From a virus, in the IMG/VR virus record IMGVR_UViG_3300046689_000737, positions 1-38,507 of that record: 38,507 bases of DNA; one strand, 5' to 3'. Made by a program: the position numbers and the translations under genes. This document shows positions 24,180 to 31,387 of the stretch, piece by piece; position 1 is the stretch's first letter, and each line of letters opens with the position of its first letter. A model generated the notes under the pieces. It saw only the letters and a program-made list of their open reading frames with translations, did not search any database and was not told the origin of the DNA.

Positions 24180-24208
24180 AGTATACCACTCCGGTGCCAC
24201 GGGGGCAA
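24180..24208 (-). promoter_or_regulatory. Minus-strand promoter giving a leaderless mRNA
   Basis: On the minus strand TTGCCC (24203-24208), exactly 17 bp, TATACT (24180-24185), then six bases and ATG. It overlaps no gene and lies directly after the terminator of the upstream minus-strand gene. Confidence 0.8.
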
Positions 24209-24224
24209 GGCAACACAGCAAAGA

Positions 24225-24265
24225 GCCCGAGCAGCCGACCGGGGGGAAGGGTCGGCCACTCGGGC
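24225..24265 (-). terminator. Terminator after the histone-like gene
   Basis: Arms 24225-24240 and 24250-24265 pair as GCCCGAG-CA-GCCGACC with a central 2x2 mismatch and a 9-nt loop. On the minus strand the stem is followed by CTCTTT. It lies 16 nt after the stop of the minus-strand gene at 24282. Confidence 0.8.
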
Positions 24266-24281
24266 CCGTCAGGGGAGGATG

Positions 24282-24938
24282 TTACTCCTCGTCGAAGTCG
24301 AGCTCCTCGTCGTCCTCGACCTCCTCGACCGGCTCCGGCTTCGCGGCGCGCCGGCGGGTCGTCTTCGGGGCGGCGGTGGTCTTCTTCGCGGCGGTACGGC
24401 GGGCCGGCTTGGCCGGAGTCTCGTCGTCCTCCTCGACCTCCTCGACGGCCGCGGTCTTCTTCGCGGCGGCCTTGGCGGCCTTCTGGGCCTTGAGAGCGTC
24501 CAGCTTGGCCTTCTTCTCCGCCTCGAGCTCCCCGCCCTTGTAGGCCTTGAGGATCGCCTGGACCTCGGGGTCGTTCGGGCCGCTCCAGTCGTAGCGGGTG
24601 CGGTTGCCCGGCGTGATCTCGCGGTCGACCCGGGGCTTCTCCTCGCGGGCCATCTTGCGGATCAGGGTGCGGAGCGAGCGGGGGTCGGTGGTCTCCCCGG
24701 TCTCCTGCTTGATGAGGTCGACCAGGTCGCGGATGCCGAAGGTGACTTCCTGGGCGGCGGAGGTCTTGGCCGGCTTGGCCTCGGCGACCTCGTCCTCGTC
24801 CATCTCCTCGAGCTCCTCGTCGGTGCCCTCGTCCTCGACCAGTTCCTCGTCGAAGTCCTCGGCGGGCTCGACCTCGGCGACGGCCGGCTTGGCGGGGGTT
24901 GCCTTGCGGGTGCGGCGGGCAGTTGCGGCGGCAGCCAT
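24282..24938 (-). CDS. Lys/Ala- and Glu-rich protein with a small central domain, histone-like
   Basis: 218 aa from ATG 24938, chosen for the GAGGAG ribosome site; an upstream in-frame extension to 25028 lacks one. The basic N-terminus (ATARRTRKATPAKPA) is followed by a long acidic stretch and then a compact domain at about residues 90-150 (TFGIRDLVDLIKQETGETTD, RSLRTLIRKMAREEKPRV). A Lys/Ala/Pro tail like that of histone H1 alternates with acidic blocks, and the end is strongly acidic. The central domain may bind DNA or RNA. A nucleoid-type or transcription-modulating role is possible. It has its own strong promoter (TTGACG-17-TATATT), suggesting abundant early expression. Confidence 0.8.
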   Translation of the reverse strand: MAAAATARRTRKATPAKPAVAEVEPAEDFDEELVEDEGTDEELEEMDEDEVAEAKPAKTSAAQEVTFGIRDLVDLIKQETGETTDPRSLRTLIRKMAREEKPRVDREITPGNRTRYDWSGPNDPEVQAILKAYKGGELEAEKKAKLDALKAQKAAKAAAKKTAAVEEVEEDDETPAKPARRTAAKKTTAAPKTTRRRAAKPEPVEEVEDDEELDFDEE

Positions 24939-24999
24939 TGGGTTCTCCTCGTACGGTATCTGTGTCATGAGCCCTCGGTGCGGGGCGGTGATAGGTAAG

Positions 25000-25028
25000 A
25001 ATATATACCTCTCGTCGGGGGCCGTCAA
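25000..25028 (-). promoter_or_regulatory. Strong minus-strand promoter
   Basis: On the minus strand TTGACG (25023-25028), 17 bp, TATATT (25000-25005). It drives the histone-like gene at 24938 through a leader of about 55 nt. It is divergent from the plus-strand promoter at 25053, only 25 bp away. Confidence 0.85.
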
Positions 25029-25052
25029 GGCAGCCAGGCGGTTACGGGAACA

Positions 25053-25082
25053 TTGACTCCTTTATGCGCGCAGCATTAGTAT
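25053..25082 (+). promoter_or_regulatory. First plus-strand promoter of the replication block
   Basis: TTGACT (25053-25058), an 18-bp spacer and TAGTAT (25077-25082), followed at 25103 by the leader GACCGAGGAG that recurs before other genes of this block. With the divergent promoter at 25000-25028 it forms a compact control region where the two arms of the genome part. Confidence 0.75.
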
Positions 25083-25118
25083 TGCCTCATCACCGCCCCA
25101 CTGACCGAGGAGCACTTA

Positions 25119-25337
25119 GTGGCATCTAGTTATTGGGTCGATTGGGATGACCAAAGTCACCCTCTAATCCGGCCGGCATCTTCAGCGCCGGAGGGAGTGA
25201 CACCCACGTCGCTCACCATGGCGAAAGTGGAGATCGTCACCCGAGCAAGGGACGAACGGAACCACTGGTTGGCTGTGATTCATCGCACAAAGGCTATGAC
25301 ATCAGCCAAAATCGACCGCGAAGAGGAGTCAAGGTAA
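25119..25337 (+). CDS. Hypothetical small protein
   Basis: 72 aa from GTG 25119, six bases after GAGGAG. A polar N-terminus with Trp (SYWVDWDDQSHPLIRPASSA) is followed by a helical part, AKVEIVTRARDERNHWLAVI. No Cys cluster or membrane span is seen. It is the first gene of the replication block, and its TAA overlaps the next ATG by one base, so the two are coupled. Family not recognised. Confidence 0.7.
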   Translation: MASSYWVDWDDQSHPLIRPASSAPEGVTPTSLTMAKVEIVTRARDERNHWLAVIHRTKAMTSAKIDREEESR

Positions 25338-25705
25338 TGCCGAGGTACCTTCTGGTGGAGGTCGACGATAACGCCAGCGCAGACCGTATGCGCGCGAAGA
25401 TCGATGCTGCCACCGAAGCCGGCAAGGGCATGAGGGTGGTCGGGGTCTTCGCCAAGCCCTCCTCCTTGTGTGGATGCGAGGTTCGGTCGGAGAAGTCGGT
25501 CAGGGGTGCCAAGTTCGGATGGTGGCTCTGCCCGGAATGCCGACGACCCAAGACCGGAGCCCCTCAGACTTTGAGGAGCATGCTGGACGATCCCGAGACA
25601 CCTGCCAAGTACAGGGAGCTGATGCTTTCGATGAGGTGGATTTCCGACACGGTCACGGGCAAGATCCTCACCGCCCTGTCACTCCCGCGCCATGAGTGGC
25701 GCTGA
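25337..25705 (+). CDS. Hypothetical zinc-ribbon-like protein
   Basis: 122 aa. The N-terminal alpha/beta part (RYLLVEVDDNASADRMRAKI, then VVGVFAKPSS) leads into CGC at about residue 46 and CPEC about 25 residues later, a likely four-Cys zinc site. A helical C-terminus follows. Start overlap TAATG couples it to the gene before. A hairpin and a new promoter come directly after. Function unknown. Confidence 0.75.
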   Translation: MPRYLLVEVDDNASADRMRAKIDAATEAGKGMRVVGVFAKPSSLCGCEVRSEKSVRGAKFGWWLCPECRRPKTGAPQTLRSMLDDPETPAKYRELMLSMRWISDTVTGKILTALSLPRHEWR

Positions 25706-25720
25706 CCTCATTCTCTCCCG

Positions 25721-25763
25721 GAAGGCCTGGTTCATTGACCGGGCCTTCTTGGCGTGATAGGGT
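25721..25763 (+). promoter_or_regulatory. Hairpin with embedded promoter before helicase
   Basis: GAAGGCC (25721-25727) pairs with GGCCTTC (25742-25748) and, inside it, GGT pairs with ACC. The -35 TTGACC (25735-25740) lies in the loop and arm, followed by 17 bp and TAGGGT (25758-25763). The hairpin may terminate upstream transcription while the same DNA starts the helicase mRNA, whose ATG at 25769 would be at or next to +1. The -10 box is weak. Confidence 0.55.
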
Positions 25764-25768
25764 CAACC

Positions 25769-27352
25769 ATGGAAACCGACCTCTTCGTTCCCGACGTGGT
25801 CAAGCATCTATATGGGGGACGCCACAGGGTGGCCCGTACTTGGTATGGGCGAAGAAAGGGCAAGATGACAAAGTACCGCTGGAAGACCCGGCCTTACCAC
25901 CACCAGGTCGCTGCGGTCAAGAAGTTGCTGTCTACTGGGTTCGGTGGAGCCCTACTGATGGCGCCGCGTACCGGCAAGACAAAGACCATGATCGACTATG
26001 GGTCCTGCCTCTACGCAGCTGGCAAGGCGCAGCGCATCCTGATCTTCTGTCCCCTCTCGGTCATCGGGGTGTGGGAGCGGGAGATCGCCGCACACTGCCC
26101 CTTCCCCTCCCGGGTGACCGTATGGGACAAGGAGGCGAGGAAGAAGGGGGTTCAGCTCCCCGGCTATGGCAAGGATGTCATAGACTGGGTGATCCTGAAC
26201 TACGATGCGCTCTCCACACCGGGGGCGGTCATTCGCGAGGACGACTACGGCAACAAGCTGAGGTCACGGCGTCGCGGGGGCAAGTACGACATCATGAAAG
26301 CCCTGACTCGGTGGCAGCCCCAGGTGATCTCCCTCGACGAGTCACACCGCATCAAGTCGCCGACCGCGGTCAAGTCCCGAATGTTGCACAAACTGGGACG
26401 ATTGGCTGACTATCGTGTCATCATGACCGGCACCGTGGTCACCAAGAAGAAGCGGATCTTCGACATCTGGTCGCAGTGGAGGTTTCTCTACCCAGCTCGC
26501 TTCGGCAAGATGACCTTCACCGAGTTCAAGTCCACCTACGGTATCTGGCGTCAGATGCAGGGGTACCAGAAGTGGATCAGGAATCAGAACGAGGATGACC
26601 TGCATGCTCTGATTCACCAAGATGCGTTCGCCATCAGTCGCGAGGAATGCTTCGACCTGCCCGAACGCCGGCAGCAGATCATCCCGATCTCCCTGGAAGA
26701 ATCTGGGCCCTTCTACGATCAGATGGCGCGCGATATGGTGGCGCGCATTCACACCGGCGAGATCACCCAGGCATCCATCTCCCTGGTGCAGACGCTTCGG
26801 TTGCGCCAGATCACCTCGGGTATCGCCAAGACCGAGCCCACTGCGGATCATCCCGAAGGCCGCCTCGTTCGTGTGGGACATGAAAAGCTGAACGTCATGG
26901 AGGATATCCTCAGTGACCTCTTCGAGGCTGACGAGAAGGTCGTGGTCGGGGCTCACTTCGTCGGCGACATCGCCGCGATCAAAGCCATGTGCGACAAGAT
27001 GAAGATCGACTGCTTCGTGCTCCGCGGTGGGGTGCCTCGCCGGCAACGCGATGCCGACATCGAGTCGTTCAGGAAGCACCCTGGTCCGGCCTGCTTCGTG
27101 GCTCAGCCCCAGGCGGCATCTCTCGGTATCGATTTGTCGACTGCCTCGATCTGCATCTGGTTCTCTCTGACGCCGAGCTACGTCGACTTCTCTCAGTTCG
27201 AGGACCGCATCGCTCTGTCGAACCGCAGCACCATGTACATGTACCTTCTAGCTGAGGGCACGGTCGACGAACTCCTGTATGAGACGCTACAGGAAGACGG
27301 AGATGTTGCCAAGGCGATCATGGCCTCTCCCGAGCGCCTATTGCGAGAATGA
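25769..27352 (+). CDS. SNF2/DEAD-type DNA helicase
   Basis: 527 aa from ATG 25769; the mRNA is probably leaderless because the -10 box lies only five bases before. Superfamily 2 motifs are visible: PYHHQVAAVKKLL (Q-like), Walker A APRTGKT (residues 65-71), DESH (190-193, motif II), MTGT (motif III), and C-terminal motifs SLGIDLSTASICIWF (V) and FSQFEDRIALSNRS (VI). The C-terminal lobe is SNF2-like and typical of phage replication or recombination helicases. It would use ATP to remodel or unwind DNA. The gene opens the main replication run and is followed by a fresh promoter. Confidence 0.93.
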   Translation: METDLFVPDVVKHLYGGRHRVARTWYGRRKGKMTKYRWKTRPYHHQVAAVKKLLSTGFGGALLMAPRTGKTKTMIDYGSCLYAAGKAQRILIFCPLSVIGVWEREIAAHCPFPSRVTVWDKEARKKGVQLPGYGKDVIDWVILNYDALSTPGAVIREDDYGNKLRSRRRGGKYDIMKALTRWQPQVISLDESHRIKSPTAVKSRMLHKLGRLADYRVIMTGTVVTKKKRIFDIWSQWRFLYPARFGKMTFTEFKSTYGIWRQMQGYQKWIRNQNEDDLHALIHQDAFAISREECFDLPERRQQIIPISLEESGPFYDQMARDMVARIHTGEITQASISLVQTLRLRQITSGIAKTEPTADHPEGRLVRVGHEKLNVMEDILSDLFEADEKVVVGAHFVGDIAAIKAMCDKMKIDCFVLRGGVPRRQRDADIESFRKHPGPACFVAQPQAASLGIDLSTASICIWFSLTPSYVDFSQFEDRIALSNRSTMYMYLLAEGTVDELLYETLQEDGDVAKAIMASPERLLRE

Positions 27353-27368
27353 AGCACCCTCTCGGCAA

Positions 27369-27397
27369 TTGACTGATCAGGCTAGGAAGGATAGCAT
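27369..27397 (+). promoter_or_regulatory. Promoter of the nucleotide-metabolism genes
   Basis: TTGACT (27369-27374), 17 bp, TAGCAT (27392-27397). The leader GACCGAGGAGGTATTCCCG (from 27414) carries the ribosome site and closely resembles the leader at 36357. Confidence 0.75.
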
Positions 27398-27435
27398 TTA
27401 CTAAACCGCCCCCGACCGAGGAGGTATTCCCGCAC

Positions 27436-28053
27436 GTGATCATCATTGAGGGCCCCGATGGAGGTGGCAAATCGACCTTGGTTCAGCTCCTGTCGGAGAG
27501 GCTCAAACTCCCAGTGGCTGACAAGGTCGTTGCCTCGGACACTACCGCCATGGTGGATCTGGTGAAGTGGACCGAGGAGAACGTCGAGAAGGGTTTCCAG
27601 CGGACTATCTTCGACCGCCACCGCCTGATCTCGGAGCCTATCTACGGCCCCATCCTCAAGCCTCGTCAGGACCCCAGCTTCGGCGACCTGGCCTGGATGA
27701 GTGACATGGTCTGGCGATTCTATCAGGCCAAGCCCATCGTCATCTACTGCCTGCCGGACATCCACACCGTACGGGCCAACGTGCTGCGCGAGGACACCGA
27801 CAACTCGGTGGTCCAGAACCGCATCGCGGCTATCTACGTCTCGTATGTGAACCGTGCCGCTCTCGACTTCACTCGAGGTGTGGGGCGGCTGTACAACTAC
27901 AAGACCACCAGGCTCGACGACATTGTCGGCTGGGTAAACCTGAAGCTCATGGAAAGGGCCCCTGATGACCGAGCAGTCTTCTTCCCTCGGCAAGCTGATT
28001 CCGAGGCAGTCGACCGAGGACGCAACGAGGCAGCGAGCCGGGCTCCCCACTGA
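27436..28053 (+). CDS. P-loop deoxynucleoside monophosphate kinase (thymidylate-kinase-like)
   Basis: 205 aa from GTG 27436 behind GAGGAGG. The P-loop GPDGGGKST (residues 6-14) lies right at the N-terminus. A DR-type motif follows (TIFDRHRLISEPIYGP), and the lid region lies around ANVLREDTDNS. This is the thymidylate/dNMP kinase pattern. It should phosphorylate dNMPs for DNA synthesis, possibly including modified ones made by the enzymes encoded downstream. Its 3' end overlaps the next gene by 89 nt, unusually long for this genome. The exact substrate cannot be read from the sequence. Confidence 0.85.
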   Translation: MIIIEGPDGGGKSTLVQLLSERLKLPVADKVVASDTTAMVDLVKWTEENVEKGFQRTIFDRHRLISEPIYGPILKPRQDPSFGDLAWMSDMVWRFYQAKPIVIYCLPDIHTVRANVLREDTDNSVVQNRIAAIYVSYVNRAALDFTRGVGRLYNYKTTRLDDIVGWVNLKLMERAPDDRAVFFPRQADSEAVDRGRNEAASRAPH

Positions 28054-28444
28054 GTTGCCGAAGGTCAACTACCTCGAGATGATCTTCGAGGGCCAGCGCC
28101 ACCTCATGACGAAGTATCATGCCCGGGAGAAGGCCAACGGCAGCCCGGTCATCACCTCGGACATGGAGGGCAACCTCGACGACCGCATGGTGCAGGCCCG
28201 CTGCCACGAGCTCTACGGCTACATGGTGCGCGAGGTCTCCGAGGCCATGCAGGAACTGCGCAACAAGCCATGGAAGAAGAGCGACACGCCGGTCGAGCGG
28301 GACCTCTTCGTCAACGAGATCGGCGACGCTCTGCACTTCTTCGTCGAGCTCTGCATCACCGCCGGCATGACCGCGGAGGACCTGCACCGGGCTTACTTCC
28401 GCATGCACCAGAAGAACAACGAACGCCTCGCCGGCTCGTACTGA
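27965..28444 (+). CDS. Dimeric dUTPase / MazG-like pyrophosphohydrolase
   Basis: 159 aa. All-alpha NTP pyrophosphatase signature: E90-x-x-E93 in REVSEAMQEL and E118-x-x-D121 in NEIGDALHFFVELC, then a long helix ending KNNERL. This matches dUTPase_2/dimeric dUTPases better than trimeric ones. It would hydrolyse dUTP (perhaps also dCTP) to the monophosphate, feeding dUMP or dCMP to the TS-fold enzymes. The start overlaps the kinase gene. The first 35 residues are polar and probably disordered. Confidence 0.85.
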   Translation: MTEQSSSLGKLIPRQSTEDATRQRAGLPTELPKVNYLEMIFEGQRHLMTKYHAREKANGSPVITSDMEGNLDDRMVQARCHELYGYMVREVSEAMQELRNKPWKKSDTPVERDLFVNEIGDALHFFVELCITAGMTAEDLHRAYFRMHQKNNERLAGSY

Positions 28445-28469
28445 CCGAATCAACAACTAGGGGGAAACA

Positions 28470-28622
28470 GTGTCGCGCCGCATAAGCTCCATACGGATGC
28501 ACCAGGTCCGGGAGACCGCGCACACTGTCGGAGCGATCGCCGCCGCAGCCTTCCTCATCTTTATGATGGTGGGCGCGGCGGCTTTCGCGCTTCTGATGGT
28601 AAACCTCAACGAGAAGTTGTGA
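28470..28622 (+). CDS. 50-aa single-span membrane protein
   Basis: GTG 28470 follows TAGGGGG. The frame encodes a basic N-terminus (SRRISSIRMHQVRE), then one hydrophobic helix of about 30 residues (IAAAAFLIFMMVGAAAFALL) and a short polar tail. Its stop overlaps the next ATG (TGATG), so it is coupled to the TS-like gene. It might be an inner-membrane regulator, toxin-like peptide or superinfection factor; nothing allows a choice. Confidence 0.65.
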   Translation: MSRRISSIRMHQVRETAHTVGAIAAAAFLIFMMVGAAAFALLMVNLNEKL

Positions 28623-29656
28623 TGAGAACTTTCCACAGCAAAACCATGACCCAGCTGCACGACCAGATGATCTTGTCTCTGGTTCAGGCCCAGCAGAAGG
28701 ACCTCGACGTGATCTCCAACGTCGACGTTCAGATCCACAACGTCATGGGGTACGCCGAGTCCATGGACTGGGACTTCGACCTCAAGACGCTCTGGCTCAC
28801 CAAGTCGCGGTGGTCCATGATGGTCCGCCAGTACCTCGACCCCGACGAGCTGACGGCCTGGATCGACCAGTGCACCTCGAAGGTAGGCGTTAAGGGCCGT
28901 GGGATCGCCGTCCTGCGAACTCGGATCGTCAAGCCGAGGGGTGGGGCCGCGACGGGCCACACGAACCGCGAGACGCGACGCTGGGGCTCTTGCATGCTGA
29001 CGCTCAGCTACAAGGCCCTGCCCAAGCCGCAGATCACCCTGCACTCCAGGACCTCGTACCTGGGCTACATCGGCGCCCTCGACCTCTCGGTGGCCTGGAT
29101 GGCCGCTCGGTATCTCGCTGAGGAACTGAAGATCGACGTGAAGGACATCTCGTTCCTGTGGTACAACGAGGCCATCCAGTGGCACAACTTCAAGTCGATG
29201 GCCTGGATGCTCTGCAACCCGGACCCCGAGCTGAAGTCCATGTACCGCCGGTTCCTGACCAAGCCGGTCTCCAAGCTCACCGAGGTCGAGAAGGAGATCA
29301 TCGAGGAGTCGCCGGCTCTGCGCATGACCCGGAACTGGCTGACCAAGGTCCGCAAGGAAGATGCGGCCGGCGCCACGTACGGTGACATGACGTACAACAC
29401 CTACCGTCGTATCCGCCGGCGGTGGCACACCGAGGTCCTCGGGTACGAGAAGGCCCAGACCTTCGAGGGATGGTCGCTCTATAAGGTCGGTGAGAAGAAG
29501 GGGGAACAGAAGGAGTTCTTCAAGGCCTACAACCCCCTGCCCTCGGTCATGATCAGCGACTGCGACTTCTCGGCGATCAAGATGCCGCTGGGTGAGCGCT
29601 ACGGTGGCGACTTCGTCTCGGGGGCTGACGACGAGGACGACGATGACGATGAGTGA
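28622..29656 (+). CDS. Divergent thymidylate-synthase-fold enzyme
   Basis: 344 aa from ATG 28622. The segment RRWGSC (Cys124) is followed 19 residues later by SRTS (Arg143), 11 residues later by Asp154 (YIGALDLS), and then by a W...H pair (Trp180, His188 in FLWYNEAIQWHNF). These spacings parallel the thymidylate synthase catalytic Cys, its phosphate-binding QRS Arg, the pyrimidine-selecting Asn177 and the W..H/Y region of E. coli ThyA. Asp replaces Asn at the selecting position, as in dCMP hydroxymethylases. The Asp after the RS pair is missing. The C-terminus is Asp/Glu-rich. It lies with kinase, dUTPase, a second TS-fold gene and dCMP deaminase. The fold is inferred from motifs; the activity is unknown. 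Confidence 0.6.
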   Translation: MRTFHSKTMTQLHDQMILSLVQAQQKDLDVISNVDVQIHNVMGYAESMDWDFDLKTLWLTKSRWSMMVRQYLDPDELTAWIDQCTSKVGVKGRGIAVLRTRIVKPRGGAATGHTNRETRRWGSCMLTLSYKALPKPQITLHSRTSYLGYIGALDLSVAWMAARYLAEELKIDVKDISFLWYNEAIQWHNFKSMAWMLCNPDPELKSMYRRFLTKPVSKLTEVEKEIIEESPALRMTRNWLTKVRKEDAAGATYGDMTYNTYRRIRRRWHTEVLGYEKAQTFEGWSLYKVGEKKGEQKEFFKAYNPLPSVMISDCDFSAIKMPLGERYGGDFVSGADDEDDDDDE

Positions 29657-29969
29657 CGAGGAAGCCTGCACTCACCCCAACGGTTTCGGGGTCTATGGCT
29701 GCCCTTGCGGTGCAGTGAGGGAGGATCAGGGAGTCGCCGGCAGCCTCACGGTAGATGAGTCTCAGCTCATGACCGTCGAGGTCAAGCCGCCGTCTCGCCG
29801 GGTACAGATCGTGGTCCTGCACAACGATGAGACCTACACCTACCACCCGGTGCCGCCGGGCCAGGGCTGGAAGATGGTGAATCCCGGGCTGTTGCTCATC
29901 GGCAGCGGACTTGGTAGGGTACACGTACCACTTATCGGGGTCCGGTATTTCATGCCGGAAGAGTACTAG
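29649..29969 (+). CDS. Hypothetical protein with N-terminal zinc knuckle
   Basis: 106 aa from ATG 29649, overlapping the preceding stop by 8 nt. The N-terminus has CTHPNGFGVYGCPC, with Cys, His and CxC spaced to bind zinc. The rest is beta-rich (VQIVVLHNDETYTYHPVPPG, VHVPLIGVRYFMPEEY). It lies between the two TS-fold genes. Family unknown. Confidence 0.7.
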   Translation: MSDEEACTHPNGFGVYGCPCGAVREDQGVAGSLTVDESQLMTVEVKPPSRRVQIVVLHNDETYTYHPVPPGQGWKMVNPGLLLIGSGLGRVHVPLIGVRYFMPEEY

Positions 29970-29979
29970 GAGAACAGTA

Positions 29980-30825
29980 GTGAGGGTCTACCAAGGTATG
30001 ACCTTCGCCGACATGGTCGGGCAGATGTATCAGGACTTCCTGAGCTCTGCCCGGCCCGTCGACGTGGGGCAGTGGCAGGGGCTCGACATCAGGGGCGATG
30101 CCTCAAAGGTCACTTGGGAGCTCAGGGAAGCAGTCCTGCAGCTCGGGATGCCCGACACGATGAGTCAGGCGCAAGCGATGATCTCGCCGAACCTGCCCTG
30201 GGCTGAGGATCACTTCCAGGAACGAGTCGGTCGTGAACCGCTCAACCCCCCGCCCTCCGCCAAAACCTGGCCGTTCGCCCAGACTGGCCATGAAGACCAC
30301 GTGGATGAGTTCGGCAAGTTCTCCCACACCTACCCCGAACGATTCTGGCCAAAGCATGCGGGTGAGGGTATGGTCGAGTACAACGGGGAGACGGTGACCC
30401 ACGTGGGCATCCGGTTTCGGTACGGCGACCTCGACGATGTGGTATGGAGGCTGATCCAGAACCCGCTGACCAGGCAGGCTTACCTGCCGGTCTGGTTCCC
30501 CGAGGACACTGGGGCGCCGGAGGGCGAGCGAGTACCCTGCACGATCGGCTACCACTTCATGATCCGCGAGGGACGACTCCACGTCAGCTACACCATAAGG
30601 GCCTGCGACTTCATGCGGCACTTCAGGGATGATGTCTACATGGCAGTCCGACTTGGGCAGTGGGTCCGAGATCAGCTTCCCCACGAGGGCCAGCTTGAGA
30701 TGGGCGAACTGACCATGCACGTCGGGTCGTTCCACATCTTCAAGGGGGATCGGCCCATGGTCAAGCACAAGGCCATGGAGTACATCTACCAGCGCAACCA
30801 ACGACTCCTGGAGATCATGCGATGA
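29980..30825 (+). CDS. Thymidylate synthase family, probable dCMP hydroxymethylase
   Basis: 281 aa from GTG 29980, behind AGGAGA. TS-family features occur in order: TWELREAVLQL near the N-terminus, FWPKHAG, LTRQAYLPVWFPED (the RRQ-type arginine), catalytic Cys187 in VPC, and R207-A-C-D210 exactly 20 residues later, as in ThyA Cys146 and Arg166. Asp218 follows 11 residues later where ThyA has Asn177, and then a GSFHIF motif (His252) matches the HxY motif. Asn-to-Asp at this position is the known difference of T4-type dCMP hydroxymethylase. It should transfer a one-carbon unit from methylenetetrahydrofolate to C5 of dCMP. dCMP deaminase follows with an ATGA overlap. A plain dUMP-using TS is the alternative. 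Confidence 0.8.
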   Translation: MRVYQGMTFADMVGQMYQDFLSSARPVDVGQWQGLDIRGDASKVTWELREAVLQLGMPDTMSQAQAMISPNLPWAEDHFQERVGREPLNPPPSAKTWPFAQTGHEDHVDEFGKFSHTYPERFWPKHAGEGMVEYNGETVTHVGIRFRYGDLDDVVWRLIQNPLTRQAYLPVWFPEDTGAPEGERVPCTIGYHFMIREGRLHVSYTIRACDFMRHFRDDVYMAVRLGQWVRDQLPHEGQLEMGELTMHVGSFHIFKGDRPMVKHKAMEYIYQRNQRLLEIMR

Positions 30826-31295
30826 CCCGAGAAAGGCCATCCACCGACTGGGTTCTCATGAACTCGGCATTCATCTGGAAGCACCGCAGCACCTGCGACC
30901 GGGCTCAGGTCGGGGTGGTGATATCACGTAATGGCCGCATCCTGGCCACCGGCTACAACGGTGCGCCCTCGGGTATGGACCACTGCGACCACAGCTGTAA
31001 CTGCAAGGGACTGACCCTTTGGGACAACCCCAACCACCCCCCGACGTGCCAGAGTCAGCAGCCCTGCCGCAAGTCGGTTCATGCCGAGGCGAACGCGTTC
31101 AACTTCGCGGCCCGCTTTGGTGTGGGAGTCGATGGTGCTGAGCTCCACACGACGAGGGTGCCCTGCCTGCCATGCGCCGGCTCGATCATCAATGCGGGTA
31201 TCAGGCGGGTGGTCTGGTACGAGGAACACAGGGAGATGGATGGCTTCCTACTCCTTGGGCAGGCCGGTCTCGAAGTGGTAAGGTGGGAAGCATGA
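30822..31295 (+). CDS. dCMP deaminase
   Basis: 157 aa; ATGA overlap with the TS-family gene. Zinc-site residues are His87-A-Glu89 (HAEAN) and PC115-LPC118, and the substrate loop TGYNGAPSGMDHC is diagnostic of deoxycytidylate deaminases. An insertion with three extra Cys/His (CDHSCNCKG) may hold a second zinc. It converts dCMP to dUMP, so in this operon it competes with or balances the dCMP-using enzyme upstream. It is a little shorter than T4 Cd. Confidence 0.95.
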   Translation: MTRERPSTDWVLMNSAFIWKHRSTCDRAQVGVVISRNGRILATGYNGAPSGMDHCDHSCNCKGLTLWDNPNHPPTCQSQQPCRKSVHAEANAFNFAARFGVGVDGAELHTTRVPCLPCAGSIINAGIRRVVWYEEHREMDGFLLLGQAGLEVVRWEA

Positions 31296-31387
31296 GAGGT
31301 AAATTCTCCAAGCTTCGTAAGTGTCGACGATGCGGATGGACCATAATCCGTACGCCAATGGGCTCAGAATGCGGGTGTACACTGTGA
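31292..31387 (+). CDS. 31-aa zinc-ribbon mini-protein
   Basis: ATG 31292 overlaps the deaminase stop (ATGA), and the next gene starts with a GTGA overlap at its own stop, so it is squeezed into the operon in phase with both. It has a basic start (RGKFSKLRK), CRRC, and C-x-C near the end, enough for a minimal zinc ribbon. It is one of several tiny Cys-rich proteins in this block. Confidence 0.65.
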   Translation: MRGKFSKLRKCRRCGWTIIRTPMGSECGCTL

